Part shown: positions 1-11,943 of the stretch, in pieces
How positions within the stretch are numbered: the stretch's first letter is position 1
Layout: each line of letters starts with the position of its first letter
NCBI GenBank assembly: GCA_021527695.1
Contig: JAKFAO010000006.1
Location: 930,001 to 994,000, forward strand
From: Naematelia aurantialba
Lineage: Eukaryota > Basidiomycota > Tremellomycetes > Tremellales > Naemateliaceae
Length of the DNA stretch: 64,000 bases
Reading direction: 5' to 3'
Notes under the pieces: generated by a model
The model's database searches: none
What the model was told of the DNA's origin: nothing
Seen by the model: the letters and a program-made list of their open reading frames with translations, nothing else
Translations under genes and position numbers: made by a program

Positions 1-1
1 T

Positions 2-2910
2 GTCCTCGCGCACTGCATGTACATCGATAATCCGGCATCGTGGCCGGGCCTCACTGCCAACAAGAACGAGGCACCGCAGTTCGACGTCTTGCTCGATCTC
101 GCTCTTCAACTCGCCCTCCTTGCCATCCAGGCCGACTCGAATAATTTTGCACAAGCGTCTGTGGAGATCAAGGAGCACTCGAATGCCATGTCCATCTTCC
201 AGAACCTATGGTTCATGCAGGCACACGACACATTCAAATCGTTCCGTCCAACAGTCGACTTGATCATGGACTCGATTGTCGCGCAACTACCTGCCGAAGT
301 CACGGTCGACTACCGAGCACAATTGGAGGCAAAGCACACGCACGCCCTGTTGTCTCCTGGAGCTAACGCCGCCAAGGCCAAGGCTGCGGCTGCAGCAGAA
401 AGGCAAAAAGCAATCATGGCGGAATTCGCAAAAAAGCAGGCGGCATTTGCAGCGGGTATGGACGACGGGGATGAACAAGACCAGGATATGACGGATGTCA
501 CGGAGGAGGAAGAGTACGGGCAGTGCATTGTGTGCCAGGATGCGGTGGGACCAAAGGCTCCCGGGGGCATGCTGGCACTCCTTCAGCCGAGCCGCATCAT
601 CCGCGAGGTCGTGAATGATCGGGATTGGTTCGAGGAAACGATTCTCACTCCGTCAAATCTTGACGAAGCTACGCGGTATATGCGATTTGGCATGGGTACA
701 TCCGGAGAGCCCATCTCGACCGACGCATACCCTGCGGCAAACCATCGGTTCGGAGTGTACATGTCGGCGTGCAGCCATGTCATGCACGAGGCATGTATGG
801 CGACGTACTTTGACGCTACGAGGTACCGACACGCCCAGCAAGTCCAGCGACATCATCCGGAGAATGCGGTGAGGTCGGAATTCCTATGTCCATTATGCAA
901 GTCTCTTGGAAATGTGATCATCCCCCTGGACAAGACGGCGTCGCCAAGCGTCAAGCACCCATCAACTATTATCTCCGCCAAGGGCCGCTTGCCAACCTTG
1001 TCGGAGTCGATCCGACGTGTGTCCGAGGAGAGTCTACTCCGCGTCAATGACAGTGCCAGAATCTGGGATCATCACGTCGAGACTGGCGAGCTGGTGCCCT
1101 GGTTCTCTGACTGCAGCCTATCAGCACACAGCCTCGCTCCAGAAATCCGCCGAGGAGCGATGCGCCCTCAGTCACGCATGATTGATCGGGTGCGCAACCT
1201 CTTCCGACCGTTGTCTGAGCAGTCTCAACGTATCCGGAATCGCAAAACGCACATGTACTTTCCAGACGACGTGGTAGGATATACGGTGGCGGTATGTGAG
1301 CTTGCCCAGAGAGGCATGGCCAAGCAGACGGTCCTATCGGTCGCGGAGCAGATCCCAGAGATATCTGCAAAGCTCATCAAGAAGCTCATTGGGATGCTGC
1401 AACTTGAGCTGGACCTGTTTTTTGGTCCCGATTTTGACCGTACGGCCCTGCGAGTGGGATTATTCGCACGCTTCTTGCCGGATTGGTATCGCGCATCGGC
1501 ATTGCCGTCACCGCTCCTCCTGCGGAACCCACTAGGCATGGTGGTCGAGGCGGCAACCATCGCCCCAGACCTACTCCACTCTGTGATCGTCATGGCGTAC
1601 TACGCCGAGCTCACTCGAAGCATGTTGGGCCTCTCGCTCTACATCAAGCGGTGCCTTGGGGCGCGAACGCCTCCTTCAAAACGAACGACTCCACCGGAAG
1701 ACGTCCACCTTCACGAGGCACAGGCGGTATTCGGTCCCTCCAAGGCCATCATGCAGAATGTCTTGCGGCATGCTGGACCATACACCGATATCGAGAGCGT
1801 CCTGGGCTTGATCTCCCAGGACACGCTGTCGAAGATCCTCTATTCACAGACCTTGCCGTTTCTACGGCGGGCAGCTATCATTTACCGAGCGGTGGCAGGG
1901 ACGTATCCGACCACCACGCCCGACTTGGCGCCCCCCTCGGAGTGCGAGTACGACCGCCTCCTCACGCTCATGGTCATCCCGCGGCCGCGGGATGTGCTGC
2001 TCAACCCGTCATCGACGGAGCACCCGATCGTAGCGCGATGGCTCAACCAATGGGCGCTGCAGGGCCGAGTTGTGCCGCCCCTCGAGTACCCGGGCACCTA
2101 CGAGCTCGCACGGCTCCCGATGCTCTGGGAAGACGTGGTGCTCAGGTACAAAGATAGGCGGTGTGAGCACTGCGGGACCAAGCCGACCGCACCGGCACTG
2201 TGTTTGAACTGCGGCAAGTTCCTCTGCATGGGAGGCGACTGCTGTGCCGAGGGAGAGCAGGGAGAGTGTAATCTGCATATGAGAGAGTGAGTCGGGAGTG
2301 TATCACGGCTTGGGATTCCCATGATTCTGAGATTCCAATACAACGAGAATCGCACGGTATCGAGAATCCCACTACAATGAGGGTCTCACTTTAGTCAAAA
2401 TCCCACTACAACGAGAGTCTCACTTCAGTCAAAATCCTATAGCAGAAACATATTCCTGCCAATGCAGGGAAGTGGGACGCCGGGCTGATTCGCTGCGTAG
2501 GTGCGGGGCAACGGTCGGTCTGTTTGCCGACATCAAGCGCTGGGTCTTGCTGTATCTGTATGCGGGATCAGGATCGTTCGGCAACATGCCGTACCTGGAC
2601 TCGCACGGCGAGCTAGACGTCTCCATGCGGTGAGTCGGGGCCCACGATCCCAATCTCGTCAAGTCGGAGGAGACCTCTCTCCATTGTCTTATCTCGATAA
2701 GTCGAGAGAGACGCGCTCCTAAAGTGCTTGGAAGAGAACGCAAGGGATCACAGCAGCTGATATGGCTCTAGGCGGGGGTTCCGGCAAATCATGCATGTAG
2801 GGAGGATGGACGAGCTGCGGCGCGGGACGTGGCTGGGACATAATATCCCGCACCTCACGGCGCGGCGGCTGGAGCTGACGAGCGATGGCGGCGGCTGGAG
2901 TTGCCTGTAA
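2..2910 (+). CDS. UBR1: UBR1-type N-recognin E3 ubiquitin ligase, 3' part
   Basis: C-terminal part of the E3 ligase that recognises N-degrons and ubiquitinates substrates for the proteasome; the 5' end lies outside the window, with the frame open from base 2. Exons are 2-2286, 2501-2629 and 2772-2910. A RING-H2 region is visible: QCIVCQDAV near residue 170, CSHVMHEACMATYF about 80 residues later, then FLCPLCKSLGN. A helical region follows, and then the conserved C-terminal zinc cluster CEHCGTKPTAPALCLNCGK. Splicing restores the typical ending: HMRECGATVGLFADIKRW, then SGSFGNMPYLDSHGELDVS, then RRGFRQIMHVGRMDELRRG. This agrees with the UBR1 family (UBR box upstream, not seen here). The first intron is unusually long (214 nt) and carries a tandem repeat. 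Identity is confident; which UBR paralogue is less so. Confidence 0.9.
2365..2437. repeat. 34-nt tandem repeat inside a UBR1 intron
   Basis: Two near-identical 34-nt units begin at 2365 and 2399 (each starts AATCCCACTACAA), with a third unit started at 2433. They lie inside the 214-nt UBR1 intron. A related but weaker copy may lie just upstream, near 2331. Confidence 0.75.
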
Positions 2911-3820
2911 CGATACAGTAATGACCGTGATCTTGTTCAATTACTAGTTTTCTTCCCACTAGCAGTCGCGCTGCTTCCCGGTCCAGATCTAGATCGCTTC
3001 CCGGCGGATACGCAAGGGATGAGAGTGGATACTGTTGATACGCATGGAATGAGCGTGGATACTGGTGGGACGGATAAGCTAGGTCGTACGTCTTGATGAC
3101 GATGGGATGGGTAAACTAGGTCGTACGTCTTGATGGCGCGTCTGTAGAGTCATCTCATGGCATTCTTGCATTGTCCCGTGGCATGCGCGTATTGTCGCGT
3201 TGCTATCTCCATCTCTCCTTGATCCCGCCGTCTGGTCTGTCGCTCGTCAAGCGTCAAGAGTCAAGAGTCGAAAGACGAGACGAGACGAGACGAGACGACG
3301 AGACAAGGCAAGACGAGACGAGACAAGACAAGACGAACCTATGTATGCATGCTGGAGGCACCGGGTACCGGCGATACTATCGATTAATGAGGATGTCAAC
3401 CATGCAAAAGCACTCGAATACACACATACTGATGTGAACGACACACAAGGCCGCAAGGCACCCACCCCCACCCCCACACGTACTTCGTCAAACGATAAAC
3501 TATCCCCTCCTCTCATGACCGTGGACACACGAACAATTCCTATGGCTCCATATCTCATGACCTTGCCAACGCCTCATGACTGTCCACTCCCCGTGAATGC
3601 CGATATCTATGCTGCACTCCCTGCTGATCCGCTCCGCCCATTACGGTCCCGCTGTACCGGGAGTTACACCTCCATTAATTTCCACTCGTGTCTCTACGGT
3701 CCAATAGTGATCGTCTGTCCGCATGCTGGTAGCGTAATCCCAGGTCGCTAGATCCGCGCGTATAGGTCGCCGCATTGCATACCAGTCGCTTCATTGGTGG
3801 CCACATTGCACCCTGGTCGC
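2911..3820. repeat. Convergent intergenic spacer rich in short direct repeats
   Basis: This spacer separates the 3' ends of UBR1 (+) and the orphan at 3821-8573 (-), and I see no gene in it. It holds three repeat sets. A 32-nt period pair starts GATACGCA at 3005 and 3037. A 37-nt period pair of 24 nt (3075-3098 and 3112-3135) shares CTAGGTCGTACGTCTTGATG. A GAGAC-type pentanucleotide microsatellite runs from about 3272 to 3337. Near 3740-3845 GGTCGC recurs at irregular spacing. Open frames across the microsatellite are repeat artefacts. Confidence 0.6.
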
Positions 3821-6800
3821 TCAATTCGCATATTGGGTCGCCGGTCGGACCTGCCCTGACACCGCACGCGACCTCGGCGTCATCCCCGTCCCCATCGCTG
3901 ACGTCGCATTCAAATTCGGATTCGAGTTGGGCGTCGCGGACATCTCTTCATCTGCCCAGTCGACCGACTTGCGCCAACTGCTCGGAGGACTGCCACTGCC
4001 TTTCTTCCTGTGCGTCTGGTAGATCGGTCGCTGGCGTTGTGGCGTTGTTGTCGCCACACCAGCACCCTCGACTGGACTTGCAGCATACGCCGAGCCGGTA
4101 GTCGCACCAGGAGGGACAGGGGGAGCCCATCCGCGCAGATGAGCCGGGGGACCGAATTCGCCTCCGAACGCACTCTGCGCACTAGGGCCGTAAGCGTACA
4201 TGCCTCCGCCGCCTCCGCCGCCACCTCCCCCGCTTACACCTCCGCTCAGACTCGCGCCGGTGCTGTTGTACTGTCCAGGGGCAAGGGCGAACGAAGGCGA
4301 CAGATACGGGCCGTTGAAGAATTGTGACTGCGGGCCGGGGTATCCGTACATCAATGGGAATTGGGGGAACGTCGACGTCGACGTCGGCATCGGCATCGGC
4401 ACGGAAGGATACGGGAACGGCGGCGGAAAGTTGAAGCTAGGTTGGGCCGCCGGCCCTGAAGGACCAGAAGGCCCAGAGACGTTCGATTGGCGTTCCCACT
4501 CGTCTTCGGACGCGCGATATGCGGCAGCCATGTACTGAGCCTGCCAGGCTTGTTTCATCATCAGACTACGTTTGCATTAGCAATGCTCCGCATGACACCC
4601 TCTGTTCACGCGACACAGAGTCCATGTAATACGAAGCGTCCTCTTGCTCGTGCACAACCGAGTGAACTCACTGCATTGCTCTGGGATCGTACATCCCCAT
4701 GCCCATGTTTGGGTCCACCGGGAACGGCATCGGTTGCCCGGTCGGTATTGAACTCATCCCTGATTGCATTTGCATCTGCCTAGGATCGAGCGCCGGCACG
4801 CGGTATTGCGGCTGCGTCTGCCAGGGCACGTTGCTTGCCATCGACAAGCGGCTGTGCCCCACGTCGTGCACCGACGATCCTGTCACCTGTGGTCGCACAG
4901 GCATCGTCCACTATGTCCTCAGCAAACGGCCTACGATGACGGACTCGGACCAACGTGGAATTATGACTCACAGGTTGCGGGGTACTGAGGCGGGGTAGAC
5001 TGGAATCTGCTTCAACAGCCAAGGGAAGAGCGCTATCTCCACTGCCACGGGGGACCATCGAGTCTCTCGGCGTCAGGGGGTTCGCTAGGCTATCAGAGGT
5101 CATGCCTGATTGAGAGGACGCCGGCGAATGGGACAACGCATTGCCACTCTTGCCGCTCCCGTCCACAACAGGAACGTTCCCCACACTCCTCGTCGGCGAC
5201 TTTACCTTGCTCTTGGGCGGGCGAGAAGAGTCCCGGCTGCTCATGGGCGACTGAGCGCCGCGAGTGGCGGGATCCGGCACTGAGAACGACACAAGGGGAG
5301 GTCGGGGGATATCCGTGGACTGGTGCGGCGACGAGGACTTTAACTGAGAGCTCCCGCTATCGTTGACGCGGCGCTGGGCGAGGGAAGAACGCGATGCCTT
5401 GGACCGCAAGACGGCTAGGCTCTCGTCTTCACTATCGCTATCTTCATACTGATGTCCCTTGACGGACCGTGAGACTGACGATTTCGAGGCGACCCGCAGC
5501 CGCCTCGGACCGCTTGGGACCCTTCTCGACTCCGCCCGTCGGTGACTACGACCGCTATCCTCCGCTTCGCTGCTCGAGCCGGTTTCCGTTTTCAGCACTG
5601 TTATGGGCGTCGTGGCGTCATTGCGAAGGGTGGCACGGGAAGCCCGGGGTCTTGCAGCGCGCGCAAAGCTCGACTTGATGGGAGACTTCCTACTAGGCTG
5701 GCTCGTCGCCAACATCGATCCACTCGCGGCGTCTTCACTCGCGCCATGGGTGTTTGCCTGTCCAGTAGCAAGACCCTTCAGCGAGCCCTGACTGGCCATA
5801 GAAGCAGGTGGCGGCCGCTCTAGATCGTCGCTCGGTGTCGTCGCGTCAAACAGCGTTGCTCGGGAGATCGGTCGAATATCTGTCGCCGGTGCGATTCGCA
5901 GCGACGACGTGCCGCCAAAGTCAGGCTGCAGATGAGCGAGTCCAGGCGACGGGACGTCCAATGCAGGTGAGAGCGTTGGCGTTGGCCGAACCGCCGGCAA
6001 TGGCTTTTCCTCTGCCGACATGTCAGGCAACGACTTCTTCTCCGTCAACGTATCCGGCAACGGCTTGTTCTCTACCGACGTATCCGGCAGCGGTTTGTCA
6101 TCCGCCAATAGGCTCAAACGAGCGACCAGCGCAGGATCAAACGCGTCGTCTTCGTCTTCTTCCTCACGCTCATGTTCTGTCTGACTCGCCCAAAAGTTCG
6201 AGATCAACCTCAGCGGTTCCTCTAGTAGACTCAGACGCTTCGACCCGGGAGATGTCACCGAAAGGGGAAGGGGAAGGGGCTGTGAAGCTTCTGGGGGGGT
6301 ATCCGGCATCTGATCAGGCGGTAGAGGGAGGTTGAGTGCCGCGAGGATCGTATCGCTGTTGGTATGGACTCGTTGCGAAGAATTGAGCGGCTCCGAACCT
6401 TGATCGGGAGTCTTGGTCTGTTGATGCACACCAGGAGTACTTTGACCGGGCGTACCTCGTCTTGGACTGGGAGTCGAACTGGGTCGGAGTGCTGGTGATG
6501 GTGCTGGTGCTGGTGGGTTCGCGAGACCTGGATCCGGCGTTCCACTTGGACTGGGCGCTGTTGAGCCACTGATATCCCCCGCCAGCAGGCTACCGAGAGA
6601 AGAGTAGCTGTGATGCCGACTTCGGACGGCGTTGGATGACCGCGACAACATCCCCAGCGGGACATCATCTTCGTCGTCGTCGTCATCGTCATCCCCGCCT
6701 TCCCTGTCCCTGCCATCCATGTTGATTTCCGAGTTGCTAGCGGTTCCCCTCTCCATTCCTGTTGCCGTGGCAAGCCCTTCGCTGGGCCTGCGAATCGCCT

Positions 6801-8573
6801 TGCGGAACGCTGCAACACTGACTCGGTGTGACGAGCTTATCATGTCGTCGATGGACGTCAGGCTCGCCGCGGCACTAGGCGGACGTGAGATGGAGATCGC
6901 CTTGCCTGCCCAGGTGCCGGTGGGGCTAATCATCTCGGCGGCGACAGTAGCTGTAGTGGGGGTGGCGGTGGCGGTGGCGGTGATGATGGTGGCAGTGGTG
7001 GCAGTGGTGGCAGTGGTGTCAGTAGTGACAGTGGTGGCAGGAGTGGCGGTGATACTGGTTGGGCTGGTGGTGATGGCACCTGGAAGGGTCACAGACTCCC
7101 GCTTCACATGCGACAAGTAACCTTCCAGACCACCAGCACCCTCAACATCTGACATGCCCGAAATATGCCGGAAGCCTTTGAGGCGGAACGAGCCATCGTC
7201 CGCAGCAGGCTGCACCTCAATATCATGCACCAGCGAGGCGCGAGAGGTGGACCGGTGAAAGGGATTTGTGAACAGCGATGACGACGGCCGACGAAGTGCC
7301 TGTGGGCGAGGTTGGGGCGGGACGGTATCGGTAGGACCGGCTTGGCTTAGGTGTGATCTGGAGGGAGGGGAGCCGCTGTCACTGGCAGTGATGGTGACGG
7401 AAGCAGCGGCGGTTGGAAGTGATTTGCGAGGCGTAGGTGATCCAGACTGCTCCTATCAGCGAGGTGTGCCACCGGAGGTAACGGCGAGGTCAGTAACGAT
7501 TTGATCAACCTTCGTTGTGATGGCTGTGATGACATGGAGGAAAGACTCACTCTCGAGTCATCGCCAGCATCACTCATCGCCTTCGACATCCGCCTCGTCC
7601 TGCCGACCCCCACGCCTTTCCAGAAACTCCGCTTCTCGGGCGACTCGAGCATCTCCTCGTCGTCTCTCTCACCGAGACCTGATTGTGGCCTATCCGCGTC
7701 CCCCATGGACAGGCTGCCGTGGCCGATTTCCGACACTGCCCTCCGCCCGATCTGAGGAAACGAGGTCATACCATAATCGATCGGTATATCGCCAGCATCA
7801 GAGTGCCCGCCCGATCTCACAGCCGACGCGCCGTGGAGGTCGGGTGTGCTTCCGTGGGCAGCTAGTCCGCTAGCAGTGATATTGCGTAGTGCGCCACTTC
7901 CGCGTCCAAGTGCGCTGGAGGTACCGAGATCCGTTGGGGAGGGTGTCAAAGCGGGAAGGCGCTCTCGGTGCACTGCGAAGGAGGACGGTGGTGAGGCGGG
8001 AGTGTGGCGGTGGTTGCTCACCGGTCGGCCCGGGGCAAGAGCAGGCGAGGAGGATTTTGGTGGTCTCTGAGCCCATGTTGACGAGACGGGTGAGGGAGGC
8101 GTACGGTTCCGGTCCAGCGCCTGAGTCTGCGAGCCGAGGTAGATGGCCGTCAACCTCTTGCCTCCCGCAGTCCCAGCCGTACCAGCTCCACCTGCAGCAG
8201 TTGATTCATTGTCGTTGCCTTTCCGCCTCCACGGCCGTTTCGATGCCTTGCTCTTCGTTGAGGTCGCCGACGGACTGGGCGGAGCGAAGTCTGGGCTTCT
8301 GGGAGCTGCCTCACCTGTGCGGACTGTGCGGGACCCGGAAGGAGGATTCGAGAAGGACGTGAGCAGTGGTGATGAGGCTGACGTGGGGAGACGGGAAGGA
8401 TGGGGGTTGGGGTTGGGGCTGGGGCTATGGCTGCTGAACCGGGGTTGCGACGGTGCGGGAGACGGAGGTGCGGAATCGGCACTGGGATTGACATTGGCAT
8501 TGGGGCTGGCGTTGGGGTTGGCATTGGACGACGAGCGGAACTTGCGAAAGAACCCCATTGTCTGTGTTGGCAT
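3821..8573 (-). CDS. Large Ser/Pro-rich orphan protein (about 1493 aa)
   Basis: I do not recognise this protein. Four exons join in phase: 8573-7551, 7446-4972, 4910-4672 and 4565-3821. I chose the start MPTQTMGFFRKF; MGFFRKF six codons in (8557) is an alternative. The N-terminus is rich in Asn-Pro-Asn-Ala. The middle is Ser/Pro-rich with a Thr/Ala tract (encoded near 6950-7070) and four 10-residue KPLP repeats (encoded near 5996-6108). An acidic DDDDDDDEDD run lies near residue 540. The C-terminal part is Met/Gln/Pro-rich and ends in a better-formed block (LMMKQAWQAQYMAAAYRASE, then EDEWERQSN), followed by an 11-Gly run. No enzyme motif or membrane segment is apparent. It is probably a disordered regulatory or scaffold protein; the C-terminal block is the likeliest conserved part. 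Confidence 0.7.
5996..6108 (-). repeat. 30-nt coding minisatellite (KPLP repeat)
   Basis: Units begin at 5996, 6026, 6056 and 6086 with a period of 30 nt. On the minus strand they encode 10-residue units such as DTSVENKPLP, DTLTEKKSLP and DMSAEEKPLP in the orphan at 3821-8573. Confidence 0.8.
6955..7060 (-). repeat. Imperfect GGTGGC/GGTGGCAGT coding minisatellite
   Basis: Short GT/GG-rich units (GGTGGCGGT, GGTGGCAGT) repeat many times here. On the minus strand they encode a Thr/Ala-rich tract (ATTATTATI-like) in the orphan protein. Confidence 0.7.
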
Positions 8574-9545
8574 GATGCGTGAGCCGAGGCGCTGAGATGC
8601 GCACGATACAGATCGGAGCGCTGGGGAACAAGGTTGAAGGAGGAGCAGGGCGGGCTGTGAATGAGGGTGGGAGTGGGACCACAAGGCATGTGGAGATCAC
8701 AAAGGAAGGACGAGCCGATGCGTCCGACAGCTACCACCCCATCGGATGCTCTGGTGGTGACGACGATGCAGCACTGCCGAGCACAAACCACAGATCAAGT
8801 GAGAAGAGTAGAGGAGGGAATGGAGGAGAGAAAGAGTTGAGCAGAGACTCACATAACCCCCCACCGATTCAGTGTGTCACTGTCACGCCCCGCTTGGATC
8901 TCACCACCCCTGTCAGATCAACATCAGCCCTTGGCCTAACACCCTGGAGACTGGCAGGGGAGAAGGGGGGGGGACAGTGCACCGCAACTCACAGCAGCTG
9001 CACGCCGCAGCGTCGGTGTCGCGGGTGTCCACTGGGGATCGCCGGACTTTTGAGTCGTGAGAGACAGAGAGGAGTGGAAGGGTGAAGCAAAAGCTACTGC
9101 CGCGAATTCCAGGTGGACAGGTGGCAAAGGATGGGGTACACACGGTCCAACAAGCCAGTCGGGCAGAGCCTATAGCTGGTCGACGTCATTTCAGTCCAAG
9201 CATGTTGATGCAGGATGTCTTGTGGTGCAGTCTACAGATGAGAGAACCTGATGACAAGTAGTGAGGATACCACAGCAAGCAAGGCGGCGAGTGAATGTAC
9301 AAAGAGAAGACAGGCTAATGCACCCAGGGCGGATGGACTTTTTACTCGAGCGGGATCGTCTCACAACTGGACGACCTCCACCCGAGTCTCGTAAACGGGC
9401 CCGGGGGCAATGGTGGCGTCGCGCATAAACGGCAGAGTACGACGGCACAGTGGCATAAACAGAGTATGCAGCGTACAAACCACTTGGCTGACCATGTGCA
9501 GCTGCATAGAGTGAAATACGGGTGATACGCGAGGATTTTGACAGC
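8574..9545. other. Intergenic region upstream of the Ser/Pro-rich orphan
   Basis: This lies between the start of the orphan at 3821-8573 and the stop of the acidic orphan at 9546, both minus strand. It should hold the promoter and 5' leader of the first and the 3' end of the second. A minus-strand GTGAGT donor near 8848-8853 suggests a leader intron, but I could not fix an acceptor. No conserved coding frame was recognised. Confidence 0.4.
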
Positions 9546-11633
9546 TCATTCGTCGTCAAAAATGAGATCGTCGTCGTCGTCCAGCAGATCGTCGTTGTAG
9601 TCAATACTAGAGATACGTTAGTTGGCTTACATCCCCCATCGGAGGAGAATCAAGTAGCCCACCTTGAAAAGTCCTTTATCTTATGTGCTTGCTTCCCAGA
9701 GACGTATAAAGTGCTGCGGGTAGGCGTGGTGACCACATCCTCCAAAGCAATCGTCAGCCATTCACGACCGCCATGGTCGCCCATCATCTCGCCGTCATCG
9801 AAGATGAGCTCTTGGTCGCTGTCTTCGTTACCAGCTTCTGAACAACTGATCGTGGGAAGTGAGTCGGCCTCATAGTCAGAGGCCATAGCCATCGCGGGTG
9901 CAGAATTCGTAGCGGCTACTGATCCGCTAAGTTCACCTCTGCCAAGTTCAACCTCGACGGTGTCCTCGTCGTCCCATATGAAGTCGTCCTCGACTACCCG
10001 TTCGCCGACATCGGCCAACGTCACTAAGTTGCTTTCCATAGTTGTCGATGGTGTAATGGGAGAATGAGCGCAATGAGGAACAGTATCCGACTTGGGCGGT
10101 ATATGCGGCGAGCTGTTCGTACCAATCGTAGGAGACGACGAGTTGCCGACATCGAGCTGTCATCAGTCAGGCCAGGACCTAACGCTGGCTCACCGGTACC
10201 CGATACCAAGCCAATTTTCCTCTTCCCTTCCTCTTTTCTTCCCAGGTTTGCCTTCCGATCCTCCCCATAGCTTGCTCCAAGATAGTGCCAAGTCTCATAT
10301 CCTCTGTATCCACTTCTCCATTCTGGGAGACCCACCTGGCTGCCAAGTACTCAGATACTTTGTCGGAACACTCAGCTTCTCTTTGAAGGTGGGATGACGG
10401 CCCATTGATCTCTTCCCTTCTTTGGCGTTTGTTTGCCCTGACTTTCTTGACAGGTAGATTTACTGCTTGGGACACCTTAAGTTTCAGAAAGGCCTCTTGA
10501 GCACAAGTGAGATCTCGGAGGAGAGACTTGAAAGGTTCCACGCCTTGAGGGTTGTGGGCCGCAGTCAGTGAGAGGAACCGGGTTATTGACGACGGGATAG
10601 CACGAGGAAGCGCCAGTGCGCGGCTATACTGTCAACTACGTCAGTCGTAGCATCATGCGAGCTGAATGGCCCACTTGCGTAAGTCCCTTGTCGAAAATCA
10701 GGGGGAAGCGTCTACCGTCATCAACCCAGAGCGGGAGTGTCCGACCTACTTGATCATATAGAGCCTCATGACCTTGGCTAAGCCGATATCCAGTTGATTT
10801 AATACCCACAGAGGGATTACATGAGAAGTGCCAAGCGGAATGGATCCTTCAGAGCAATCTAGAGCACTGGCGGGGTCCTTGCCAGAGATTGGAAGGTCGT
10901 CTCCCTCGTCGTCACAGAGCATATCGTCATCATCCTCCGTGCTCGTCGAGGAATTTTGCGATTCTATCGGGGAATTGCTGTGTGCCTGCGCGTTGGAGAT
11001 ACGGTTTTGTCCCGGTCTTGCCCAATACAACGCGAGGTGAAGGGCAGTCAAGTGCACCGTTGGCATGGATGGATGACAGAGATTGTTAGATAACGGGTTG
11101 AAGGCGGGACTGGCAGTCACAGGGGTGAGATACATGTCGACAGCGCTTTGTGGTCGATCCAATTCTGACGTGGTCTCTTGCAAGTGGGGGAAAACATCGA
11201 CAATCGAGATAGAACTCAGTCCGAGAAACTCTGCGGCCTATACTGTGTGAATACCCTGATAACTAAGAAGACTCACGTTGTTGAAGCTAAGAGACACTCT
11301 TTGCAGAAGCATTTCCTTCAACTCCCTCGCTTGCATTGCGTCCGCATGATGCCCCTTCACCAGCTGAATGGTCTCCTCGTTGACCTGTACCTTGACACGG
11401 ACTTTCCCCCCAACGGGCACAACAACATCAACACAACTTTCCAGCTTCTTTCCTGTGATGTGTTTGGAGATCAGACTGCCCGGTACGAGAACATGCGGTA
11501 TTAGCTTGATTTTCAGTGACGGTCTCGTCACGTCTTGAGCGGGGTTGCAAGTGGATGCAGTCATCTTCGCGGGGAACGTCAATGTGGTCGATGGGAGGTC
11601 TATTGCGAAACCCGGGTGATTAGTCGACGCCAT
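9546..11633 (-). CDS. Acidic orphan protein with repeated IFDD/IWDD motifs
   Basis: I do not recognise this protein. Exons that join in phase are 11633-11277, 11237 to about 10780, about 10760 to 10675, 10628-10194, 10156-9663 and 9606-9546. The short intron near 10760-10810 is uncertain; 32-, 44- and 56-nt choices all keep frame. The start is MASTNHPGF; an upstream ATG at 11657 is possible. The N-terminal 120 residues look folded (a beta-rich stretch with KLESCVDVVVPVGGKVRVKV). The middle is Ser- and acid-rich. A helical region holds a basic cluster KKVRANKRQRR, a likely nuclear signal. The C-terminus has three acidic/hydrophobic motifs: DDFIWDDED, QELIFDDGE and the terminal DDLIFDDE. Together these suggest a nuclear, partner-binding protein; that is inference. 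It is divergent from MAM3 across about 310 bp. Confidence 0.65.
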
Positions 11634-11943
11634 CTTGCTATCAGCATGATATTTCACTCAGTCTCAGTGAGCAGCGAGGCGTGGAATCGATAACAGTAGA
11701 CACAACTACACAGAGTGAGGTGAAGATGACAGATTGAAGAAGAGGAGGAAAGAAAAGAAAAGCAGTCGCGATGCTGCAACGTCATGAGCGTCATTGCCAA
11801 AAGGAGCAATTCAACACCTGAGCCACTGCTCCTCTTTCTCTATCAGTCGTCTCTCGAGAGCTCCTCACGGCTCGTATCGTAGCTTCTCGACGTCCTCTGG
11901 ACGAGCAGCTGTCCCGACACGGACTGTCTGTCACAAAAAGCCA
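11634..11943. promoter_or_regulatory. Divergent promoter region, acidic orphan / MAM3
   Basis: About 310 bp separate the two divergent start codons. It must contain both promoters and leaders. It includes a purine-rich stretch near 11737-11765 (GAAGAAGAGGAGG and AAAGAAAAG), but I see no specific factor site. Confidence 0.5.

Noticed and set aside
3272..3337. CRISPR-like or coding repeat array
   Set aside because: The units are 5 nt with no spacers, so this is a microsatellite; the overlapping frames are repeat artefacts.
6632..7120. Plus-strand open frame resembling a hydrophobic membrane protein (Val/Ala-rich)
   Set aside because: It is the antisense of the Thr/Ala minisatellite in the spliced minus-strand orphan gene.
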